This document shows, piece after piece, positions 1 to 4,971 of a DNA stretch of 6,667 nucleotides. A program made the position numbers and the translations under genes. Source of the stretch: Hyphomicrobiales bacterium (GTDB taxonomy: Bacteria > Pseudomonadota > Alphaproteobacteria > Rhizobiales > Beijerinckiaceae); contig CANCAR010000146.1 in assembly GCA_947374125.1 (NCBI GenBank), positions 1-6,667 on the forward strand, read 5' to 3'. Under the pieces are notes generated by a model, which saw nothing but the letters and a program-made list of their open reading frames with translations, had not been told where the DNA came from and made no database searches. Each line of letters begins with the position of its first letter. Within the stretch, counting starts at the first letter, position 1.

Positions 1-1547
1 TGCGTACGGTTACCGGCGCAGGGATTGGCGAGACACGCTCACTGATCGGTCAACTCGACGAGAGAACCCGTGCGGTTTCCGCTGTAACCCGCGAACATGT
101 AGAGCTGCTCGAATCCGCCACGAATGTCCTAAGCACGGTTGAAGGCCGACTCGGTATCGACCTTGCCTCGCGTCGTGAAAACATTGAGGCGCTTACCGCT
201 GCGCTGAACGATCGCTTCACGGATGTCCAGACCGTTGCTGACGGCTTCGCAGCAAGGATGGCCGAGTCGCTCCAAGTCGTCGAACAGCGCACGGGCCTGA
301 TTAACGCGCTCATGAACGACACGACCGGCAAAGCCAGCCAAGCCCTGCGCGACCAGTTCGCAGCGGTTCGTGAGGAGGCAGACTACGAAAAATCTCGCAC
401 ACTCGATACGGTGCGAGAAGTAGCGCAAGCCACCGTCGCAGAAATGGGCGATGTGTTGTCAAAATTGATCAACCGCTTTGAGGAAACGGCACGCGAAGTG
501 AAAACGACCACTGCGCAAATCGCCAAGGAAATCGAAAGCACTCGGGATGAAATTGCCCGCAGCGTCATCGACCTGCCGCGTGAAACACAAGAGCAAGCGG
601 CTAATCTTCGTCGCGCGATCAATGATCAAGCAAATGCGCTAGGGGAACTCAATCAGATTCTTGTTTCGTCCGGTCGTACAACGGACATCGCAAAACCGGT
701 GATATCACAAGCGGCTCCAACACCAGTGGCCGTTATGCAGCAGGCCACACCTAGGCCCGTTCTATCGCCGGTGACAGAGCGCCACCGGGAAGATGCTAAC
801 CCCGTGGCCGCAACGCCAATTCCTGCGCCATTCGTAACATCTGCGACGGTGGAAACACCTGCTCCCGTGGAAACACCAACTCCGGTCGCGGCACCTGTTC
901 CGGCCTTCGCTCAAGCCCCTACGGTCGCCCCGGCACCCGTTGTGCCACAACCCGCTCCGAACTTCTCTCAGCCGGAAGTGGATATGACCGTGCGCGCTCA
1001 AGCGCCTATCTCGCCTCCGGTTCCTTCTCCCGCCCTTGCTCCGGCATCGTCCGCCGATAAGGGCCAGCGGACCGGTTGGCTATCGGATCTGTTGGACCGC
1101 GCATCTCGCGATGAAGATCGTCCCGAAACAGCCCCGGCTGCAGCGGTCACTCCTCCACCCGTCAGGATGCCATTCCCGCCAGTAGCACCAAAGATTGAGA
1201 CGCCACGGGATTGGTTGCCCGCGTTGCAAGGCGATATCGGACGCCTCGTCGATGAAGGTGCTGTTGCTCGGCTTTGGAACACCTATCTCCGCGGCGAACC
1301 AGCCGCATTCTCCCGGTCAATCTACACGCTTGAAGGCCAACGGCGCTTTGAAGAGCTATCGCAACAGTTCAAACAGGACGAGCAATTCCGCTCCGTTCTC
1401 GAAGCCTATGCCAACAAATTCGAATCCGTGCTGCGCGATCTAACGGCCTCTGATAGGGACGGTTCGATCACACGAACCATTCTCGCCTCAGTCGAAGGAC
1501 GCGTCTACACGGTCCTCGCGCATGTAAGCCAGCGCCTCGGCTCATAA
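1..1547 (+). CDS. C-terminal part of a giant coiled-coil protein, growth pole ring (GPR)-like
   Basis: The frame is open from the left edge (first full codon at base 3) to TAA at 1545-1547, giving 514 residues of a protein whose start lies outside the window. The internal ATG at 258 is not the true start, because the same frame continues upstream with the same heptad-like, Arg/Glu/Ala-rich helical composition. Fragment residues 1 to about 220 look like coiled coil. About 226-350 are a low-complexity Pro/Ala/Val/Thr linker. A short motif, GWLSDLLDRAS, follows at about 358-368. About 400-514 form a compact helical domain (DWLPALQGDIGRLVDEGAVA, YTLEGQRRFEEL). This architecture matches rhizobial proteins often annotated kinesin-like or apolipoprotein-like. 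The Agrobacterium member, GPR, forms a ring at the growing pole and is needed for polar growth and rod shape. The family assignment is from remembered architecture, not an alignment, and the polar role is inferred from it. A cytoplasmic scaffold of another kind is the alternative. Confidence 0.75.
   Translation, partial: RTVTGAGIGETRSLIGQLDERTRAVSAVTREHVELLESATNVLSTVEGRLGIDLASRRENIEALTAALNDRFTDVQTVADGFAARMAESLQVVEQRTGLINALMNDTTGKASQALRDQFAAVREEADYEKSRTLDTVREVAQATVAEMGDVLSKLINRFEETAREVKTTTAQIAKEIESTRDEIARSVIDLPRETQEQAANLRRAINDQANALGELNQILVSSGRTTDIAKPVISQAAPTPVAVMQQATPRPVLSPVTERHREDANPVAATPIPAPFVTSATVETPAPVETPTPVAAPVPAFAQAPTVAPAPVVPQPAPNFSQPEVDMTVRAQAPISPPVPSPALAPASSADKGQRTGWLSDLLDRASRDEDRPETAPAAAVTPPPVRMPFPPVAPKIETPRDWLPALQGDIGRLVDEGAVARLWNTYLRGEPAAFSRSIYTLEGQRRFEELSQQFKQDEQFRSVLEAYANKFESVLRDLTASDRDGSITRTILASVEGRVYTVLAHVSQRLGS
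849..884 (+). repeat. Two tandem 18-nt units coding VETPAP / VETPTP in the Pro/Ala linker
   Basis: Two adjacent 18-nt units begin with the identical 11-mer GTGGAAACACC (849-859 and 867-877) and encode six-residue Pro/Thr units. They sit inside the low-complexity linker (about 678-1061) of the GPR-like gene. The in-frame period suggests length variation by slippage or unequal exchange without a frameshift. Only two copies are clear; the surrounding sequence repeats in composition only. Confidence 0.6.
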
Positions 1548-1559
1548 GCCGGAGGCGTT
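1531..1559 (+). terminator. Bulged GC-rich hairpin at the end of the GPR-like gene
   Basis: CGCCTCGGCT (1533-1542) pairs with AGCCGGAGGCG (1547-1557) around the loop CATA, giving ten base pairs with one bulged G at 1551/1552. The stem can extend by G1532-T1558 and A1531-T1559. The TAA stop lies in the loop and 3' arm. There is no T-run on either strand, so this is not a textbook intrinsic terminator. It could be an mRNA 3' end stabiliser or a shared barrier between the two convergent genes. Confidence 0.4.
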
Positions 1560-1578
1560 GGGATTGAAGGGAACCTAT

Positions 1579-2349
1579 TCAGACTTTTGGGTCGGGATTT
1601 TCGGTATGGCCGTCGACTGCCAGCGCCTGTCCTGACACGTAACGGCCCCCCTCGCTTGCGAGGAAGGTCGCCATGGCGGCGATATCCTTCGCCTCGACAA
1701 ATGTTTGCATTGAGGTGCCAGACGCGTATCCCTTATAGATTGCGTCACGCGTCGTTCCCTTGATCATGGCTTCTTTAGCGAGGACACGCTCCATCCGCGG
1801 GCCTTCCACGGACCCAGGGCAGATCGCGTTAGCACGAATGCCAAAAGGTCCAAGCTCCATGGCAACCGTCTTCATGAGGCCGATGATGGCCCATTTTGCG
1901 GCCGAATAGGGCGAACGGTTAGGATAACCAAACAGTCCAGCGGTTGATGACGTGAATATCATGCAGCCGTTGCGCTGCGCCTTCATCAAGGGGGCGGCCA
2001 GCTTGGCCGCCAAAAACGCACCTTCGAGATTGACCGCCACGCAATGCCGCCAAGCTTCGAGGGTTACATCCTCGATCAGCGCGGTAGGGCCTGCTATGCC
2101 AGCATTGGCGCAAAGCACATCGAGACCGCCCCACTCCTCTTTCAATTCGACAAAAAGCGCTGTCATGTCGGCTTCTGATGATGCGTCCGCAAGGCTTGAG
2201 CGCCACTGTGGATCTATGGTTTGAAGAGCCACTTTGTCGATGTCGGTAATCCAAACCTTCGCGCCTTTGGCAGCGAAAGCCTCAGCCATCGCATAGCCAA
2301 TGCCGGACGCTCCAGCCGTTACCAGAACCCGTTTTCCCTTAAAATCCAT
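1579..2349 (-). CDS. SDR family NAD(P)-dependent oxidoreductase
   Basis: A 256-residue classical short-chain dehydrogenase/reductase, full length for the family. The N-terminal Rossmann nucleotide-binding motif is TAGASGIG (residues 11-18), a variant in which the first glycine of TGxxxGxG is alanine. D36 at the end of the second strand predicts a preference for NAD(H) over NADP(H). The CANAG motif is at 80-84, and the likely catalytic tetrad is N107, S135, Y148 and K152 (YSAAK). The end, AVDGHTE, is usual for SDRs. The start ATG at 2347-2349 is preceded by a purine-rich GGGGGAAAG ribosome binding site. The gene converges on the GPR-like gene 31 bp away and diverges from the peptidase gene. 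The substrate cannot be told from sequence: candidates include secondary alcohols, sugars, hydroxy acids and hydroxysteroids. It is probably a cytoplasmic tetramer, as is usual for the family. Confidence 0.93.
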   Translation of the reverse strand: MDFKGKRVLVTAGASGIGYAMAEAFAAKGAKVWITDIDKVALQTIDPQWRSSLADASSEADMTALFVELKEEWGGLDVLCANAGIAGPTALIEDVTLEAWRHCVAVNLEGAFLAAKLAAPLMKAQRNGCMIFTSSTAGLFGYPNRSPYSAAKWAIIGLMKTVAMELGPFGIRANAICPGSVEGPRMERVLAKEAMIKGTTRDAIYKGYASGTSMQTFVEAKDIAAMATFLASEGGRYVSGQALAVDGHTENPDPKV

Positions 2350-2410
2350 CGTCTTTCCCCCACGCGAATCACTTAGTCATTCTTCCGATCATGGCACGGC
2401 ACCACTTGTA

Positions 2411-2462
2411 ATTAACCCTTTCGAAAGGATTTGCTTGTTTCGCATCTGCCATCCGGGTTAAT
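2411..2462. promoter_or_regulatory. Nested palindromes in the divergent intergenic region
   Basis: The 141-bp space between the divergent SDR and peptidase genes holds a perfect 12-bp palindrome, CCTTTCGAAAGG (2417-2428). It also holds an 8-bp inverted repeat, ATTAACCC (2411-2418) and GGGTTAAT (2455-2462), whose arm centres are 44 bp apart. The outer right arm overlaps the CtrA-type site. This looks like operator DNA for a dimeric regulator serving one or both genes, but no regulator is named by the sequence and no convincing sigma-70 promoter was found here. Confidence 0.35.
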
Positions 2463-2472
2463 ACTTTATTAA
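2458..2472 (+). promoter_or_regulatory. Candidate CtrA binding site, TTAA-N7-TTAA
   Basis: TTAA at 2458-2461 and TTAA at 2469-2472 are separated by exactly seven bases (TACTTTA). This matches the core spacing of the full CtrA site of alphaproteobacteria (TTAA-N7-TTAA). A further TTAAC half-site lies at 2412-2416. The site ends 18 bp before the TTG start of the peptidase gene. That is too close to the start to overlap the -35 of a promoter with an ordinary leader, so repression is easier to picture than activation. A chance match in AT-rich DNA is possible. Confidence 0.45.
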
Positions 2473-2490
2473 GTTTTCTGGGGAACCATT

Positions 2491-3126
2491 TTGAAACTTT
2501 TCGCTAAGCTTGTTTTGTGCAGTGTTCTTATTTCCAGTGCGGCTCTAGCTAGCCCACAGGAAAAGCGGCGCTATGCGGCGCTTCCGAAGGCTTCTTCGAT
2601 GGTTACCGCCATGGCGGATTCCAAGGCACCCGTGGGGTGGGTAGATTTTTGTGTTCGCCATGCCGATGAATGTGATGATCGGATCAACGTTGTCGCCGTG
2701 ATACCAGCGACGCCTGAAAACTGGAAACGCATCCAAGACACAAACCTAGACGTTAATTCCGCAATTCGGGAAGCATCCGATCTGGAAGTCTATGGCACCC
2801 AGGAACGCTGGGAATATCCAACATTAGGTAAGGGGGATTGCGAAGATTACGCCCTTGAGAAGCGTCGTCGGCTCATCAAAGCTGGCCTTCCACGCCAGGC
2901 CCTTCTGATGACCGTTGTTACCGACGAAAACGGCTTTGGCCATGCTATATTAACGGTACGAACGGATATCGGTGATTTTGCCCTCGATAACCGCGTTGAT
3001 CGTATCCTTTCATGGGAAGCAACTGGTTACGGCTTCATCAAACAGCAGGCCGGCGACAACCCGAACCATTGGGTGCGCTTGGGCGGACCATCGGCACCGA
3101 TTACGACGGCCACAGCGCAACGCTGA
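2491..3126 (+). CDS. Exported transglutaminase-like cysteine peptidase (BTLCP, Peptidase_C93)
   Basis: A 211-residue protein starting at TTG. An in-frame TAA at 2470-2472 excludes a longer form, and any later ATG would remove the signal peptide. GGGGAA at 2480-2485 supplies a ribosome binding site five bases before the start. Residues 1-20 are a signal peptide with an ALA cleavage motif before S21, so the enzyme should be periplasmic. The bacterial transglutaminase-like fold shows a Cys-His-Asp triad: C117 in GKGDCEDYA, H151 in GFGHAIL and D166 in LDN. The acidic pair E118-D119 after the cysteine recalls the calcium-binding region of LapG-type members. PVGWVDFC (47-54) is the usual N-terminal motif, and C54 with C61 could form a disulfide. 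LapG cleaves large surface adhesins, but no LapA or LapD partner is visible here, so the substrate is unknown. It stands alone, with a possible CtrA site upstream. Confidence 0.88.
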   Translation: MKLFAKLVLCSVLISSAALASPQEKRRYAALPKASSMVTAMADSKAPVGWVDFCVRHADECDDRINVVAVIPATPENWKRIQDTNLDVNSAIREASDLEVYGTQERWEYPTLGKGDCEDYALEKRRRLIKAGLPRQALLMTVVTDENGFGHAILTVRTDIGDFALDNRVDRILSWEATGYGFIKQQAGDNPNHWVRLGGPSAPITTATAQR

Positions 3127-3134
3127 TCCCTTAG

Positions 3135-3168
3135 GGCTCGGTCATCATCGCCAATCAGCCTATTTTTT
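3135..3168 (+). terminator. Possible intrinsic terminator of the peptidase gene
   Basis: GGCT (3135-3138) can pair with AGCC (3157-3160), and GGT (3140-3142) with GCC (3150-3152, including a G-T pair), with an asymmetric internal loop between the two helices. TATTTTTT follows directly at 3161-3168, reading with the peptidase gene. The T-run doubles as coding sequence for the last codons of the convergent carbonic anhydrase gene, so it may be coincidental. The opposite strand has no T-run after the stem. Confidence 0.4.
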
Positions 3169-3685
3169 CCAATTCCTTGGCAAAACGCCGCCAGTTAGCC
3201 ACATAATTAAGCGCCGATTCGCGGATCCGCGCTGCAGCCGCTTCGTCCAATATACGTATAGCCTTGGCCGGAGCGCCTACGATCAAAGAAAAATCAGGAA
3301 ATTCCTTGCCCTCTGTCACCAACGCATTGGCACCGACAAGGCAATGTCGACCGATTTTGACGCCATTTAGCAGCGTTGCGCCCATTCCTATCAAGGAGCC
3401 ATCGCCAATGACGCAGCCATGGAGGATGGCGTGGTGGCCAATCGTACATTCGGTGCCCACCGTCAGCGGGAACCCCATATCCGTATGGAGCATTGCCCCT
3501 TCTTGAATATTACTGCGGTCGCCAATGGTAATCGGCTCATTATCGCCACGTAAAACAGCACCAAACCAGATACCGACTTCATCGCCAATACGGCAATCGC
3601 CAATCACATGTGCATCTGGCGCGACGAAGAAACGGTCGGGTGCCGGCAAAATCGGTGCACGGTGTTCGAGCCGGTAAATCGCCAT
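3155..3685 (-). CDS. Gamma-class carbonic anhydrase family protein
   Basis: A 176-residue left-handed beta-helix protein with hexapeptide repeats through about residue 140 and a C-terminal alpha helix (about 145-175) that packs on the helix in this family. The expected zinc ligands are present: H67 (AMLHTD), H84 and H89 (GHHAILHG), with the five-residue spacing of the archaeal Cam enzyme. R46 and D48 (LRGD) and Q61 (NIQEG) match other conserved active-site or trimer-contact residues. It is therefore likely a cytoplasmic trimeric metalloprotein interconverting CO2 and bicarbonate. Many bacterial homologues (YrdA and PaaY types) lack proven activity or have thioesterase activity, so the exact reaction is open. 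The start has a strong CGGAGG five bases upstream, and the gene lies 25 bp behind DUF3126, indicating cotranscription with cysE. Confidence 0.92.
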   Translation of the reverse strand: MAIYRLEHRAPILPAPDRFFVAPDAHVIGDCRIGDEVGIWFGAVLRGDNEPITIGDRSNIQEGAMLHTDMGFPLTVGTECTIGHHAILHGCVIGDGSLIGMGATLLNGVKIGRHCLVGANALVTEGKEFPDFSLIVGAPAKAIRILDEAAAARIRESALNYVANWRRFAKELEKIG

Positions 3686-3710
3686 CGCAACCTCCGCCCG
3701 TTAACTGGGC

Positions 3711-3929
3711 TTACTCAATGCCTTCAAGGTCAATGTCAAGAATCGACATGGTGAAAGCGAAGGAACGGTCACCATCCTCAATGTCGAGTGAGATGATGCC
3801 GATAAACTCGTCACCGATCATGACCTCCGCCGAATCCGTCTTTTTTGGACGCCCAACCACCTTAATGGCAGCATTGCCAAACAAACGGCGGAAATAAGTT
3901 TGTAGTTTTAGAAGTTCAGCCTTGTCCAT
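3711..3929 (-). CDS. DUF3126 family protein
   Basis: A 72-residue acidic protein beginning MDKAELLKLQ, recognised as the DUF3126 family, which I know as small alphaproteobacterial proteins commonly found beside cysE. Residues 3-19 look like an amphipathic helix. RRLFGN and KVVGRPKK (23-30) follow, and then strand-like segments (AEVMIGDEFIGIISLDI, FAFTMSILDID). There is no signal peptide, membrane segment or catalytic motif. The start at 3927-3929 is chosen because AGGA (3935-3938) lies five bases ahead and the family begins at MDKAELL. A 19-residue upstream extension to 3986 is possible but would run through a hairpin and reads as non-family sequence. The gene lies between cysE and the gamma-CA gene. 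Its function is unknown; a partner or regulator of cysteine biosynthesis is only a guess from position. Confidence 0.88.
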   Translation of the reverse strand: MDKAELLKLQTYFRRLFGNAAIKVVGRPKKTDSAEVMIGDEFIGIISLDIEDGDRSFAFTMSILDIDLEGIE

Positions 3930-3946
3930 CACTATCCTGCCATGAT

Positions 3947-3986
3947 TGCCACATCCCGCATCGTCGGGTGGCACTCCGGATGCCAC
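3947..3986 (-). promoter_or_regulatory. Mutually exclusive hairpins between cysE and DUF3126
   Basis: Read as mRNA on the minus strand, the 93-nt gap holds GTGGCA (3986-3981), TGCCAC (3973-3968) and GTGGCA (3952-3947). The middle copy can pair with the first (6 bp, 7-nt loop). Alternatively it can pair with the third: five pairs from TGCCA, helped by CCCG (3968-3965) with CGGG (3958-3955) around a 6-nt loop. The Shine-Dalgarno AGGA of DUF3126 starts nine bases later. There is no U-run, so it is not an intrinsic terminator. It could tune processing or translation between the two cistrons. Confidence 0.35.
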
Positions 3987-4022
3987 GCCGCTTGCCAGAC
4001 TGCAACCCTTTTGAACTGACGT

Positions 4023-4847
4023 TCAGAGATTGGCTTTGTCAGCGAGGATCTGATCCATCGTTCGCGCCGGTTCCGCACAGCCAGACTCGCCGACAACTTT
4101 CGCTGGCACGCCTGCCACAGTGACATTACGCGGGACGTCTTTGAGCACGACAGAACCGGCGGCGATCCGGGCACACTGCCCTATTTCAATGTTCCCTAAG
4201 ATCTTTGCACCAGCCCCAATCAAGACCCCTTGCCGGATCTTAGGGTGACGATCACCGACCTCTTTTCCTGTTCCACCTAGGGTTACACCTTGAAGAATGG
4301 ACACATTGTTCTCAATAACGGCGGTCTGACCCACCACAAGTCCTGTCGCATGGTCAAGAAACACGCCAAGGCCAATTTGCGCCTCAGGATTGATATCGGT
4401 CTGGAAAATTTCTGATGACCGGCTTTGGAGGTAAAGTGCAATATCGCGCCTACCCATCCGATTAAGGGCAAACGCCATTCGATGCGTTTGTAACGCATGG
4501 AAGCCTTTAAAATACAGCAAAGGTTCGATCATTCTCATGCAGGCGGGATCGCGATCAGCAACAGCGATCAAATCAGCACGGAAGCCCTCGCCAATCGTCG
4601 CATCAACGGTCGCAAGTGACATGAAAATCTCGTAAATTCGCGCACGTGGTAGATCGTGATGGTCGAGGCGCGCCGATAACCGCGCAATGACAGCCGCATC
4701 GAAAGACGGCTGATCGATGACATTTTGGCGGACGAAAGCCCCAAGATCGCCGTCAGAGGCCAACACATCGGCAGCTTCACTGCGAATGTGAACCCAGATC
4801 GGATCCAATACCGGTTCCACTGACTGCAATCTCGCCGTCCCGCTCAT
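4023..4847 (-). CDS. cysE: Serine O-acetyltransferase
   Basis: A 274-residue enzyme that transfers acetyl from acetyl-CoA to L-serine, giving O-acetylserine for cysteine synthesis in the cytoplasm. Residues 10-140 are the N-terminal helical SATase domain (DPIWVHIRSEA, then YFKGFHALQTHRMA). Residues 150-250 are the left-handed beta-helix with hexapeptide repeats. By comparison with E. coli CysE, the catalytic pair is D151 (QTDINP) and H166 (LDHATG), with H201 in the conserved DRHPKIR. The run VSILQGVTLGGTGKEVGDRH is typical of the acetyl-CoA-binding face. The end, ADKANL, lacks the C-terminal isoleucine that E. coli-type CysE inserts into the CysK active site. The ATG at 4845-4847 follows GGGAG. 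The gene lies 124 bp behind the alpha/beta hydrolase and 93 bp before DUF3126, all on the same strand. Confidence 0.96.
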   Translation of the reverse strand: MSGTARLQSVEPVLDPIWVHIRSEAADVLASDGDLGAFVRQNVIDQPSFDAAVIARLSARLDHHDLPRARIYEIFMSLATVDATIGEGFRADLIAVADRDPACMRMIEPLLYFKGFHALQTHRMAFALNRMGRRDIALYLQSRSSEIFQTDINPEAQIGLGVFLDHATGLVVGQTAVIENNVSILQGVTLGGTGKEVGDRHPKIRQGVLIGAGAKILGNIEIGQCARIAAGSVVLKDVPRNVTVAGVPAKVVGESGCAEPARTMDQILADKANL

Positions 4848-4860
4848 CGTTTATACTCCC

Positions 4861-4949
4861 TGCTGGTCATTGATCAGCCTCTCGTCGCAAAAGAGTTAGG
4901 AAGGCTGGACCAAAATGGCAAGCTATATGACCGAAAAATGCTGGTCATT
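4861..4949. repeat. Direct 11-mers and an inverted repeat in the cysE leader
   Basis: TGCTGGTCATT occurs at 4861-4871 and 4939-4949, exactly 78 bp apart. The copy nearer cysE abuts its ribosome binding site. ATGACC (4927-4932) and GGTCAT (4943-4948) form an inverted repeat with a 10-bp gap, involving the distal copy. The near copy also forms an imperfect dyad, GCTGGTC-ATT-GATCAGC. Repeated operator-like DNA before cysE would fit binding by a regulator of sulfur metabolism, but no regulator is identified. Confidence 0.35.
4893..4921 (-). promoter_or_regulatory. Weak candidate sigma-70 promoter for cysE
   Basis: On the minus strand, TTGCCA (4921-4916) matches the -35 consensus at five of six bases. 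It is followed 17 bp later by TAACTC (4898-4893), a poor -10. It lies between the two direct repeats. If used, it would let cysE be transcribed independently of the hydrolase gene. Confidence 0.22.
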
Positions 4950-4971
4950 CTTGCACCCACGCAAGCACCTT

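Noticed and set aside
129..428. A 99-codon minus-strand frame within the GPR-like gene
   Set aside because: It lies wholly antisense to a continuous coding frame with clear coiled-coil composition. Its translation has no recognisable domain.
258..1547. Treating ATG 258 as the start of a complete 429-residue protein
   Set aside because: The same frame is open to the left edge with the same helical composition, so the gene is truncated by the window, not started here.
2972..3370. A 132-codon plus-strand frame across the peptidase and carbonic anhydrase ends
   Set aside because: It overlaps two well-supported genes in other frames and its translation has no protein-like pattern.
3930..3986. 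A 19-residue N-terminal extension of DUF3126
   Set aside because: The internal ATG at 3929 has AGGA at good spacing and matches the family N-terminus. The extension is translated hairpin DNA.
3932..4174. An 80-codon minus-strand frame spanning the end of cysE and the gap
   Set aside because: It overlaps cysE in another frame. Its length is explained by GC-rich codon use, and it has no domain.
4943..4966. CTTGC-ACCCAC-GCAAG hairpin as the hydrolase terminator
   Set aside because: The stem is only five base pairs with no following T-run on the transcribed strand, so it is too weak to call.
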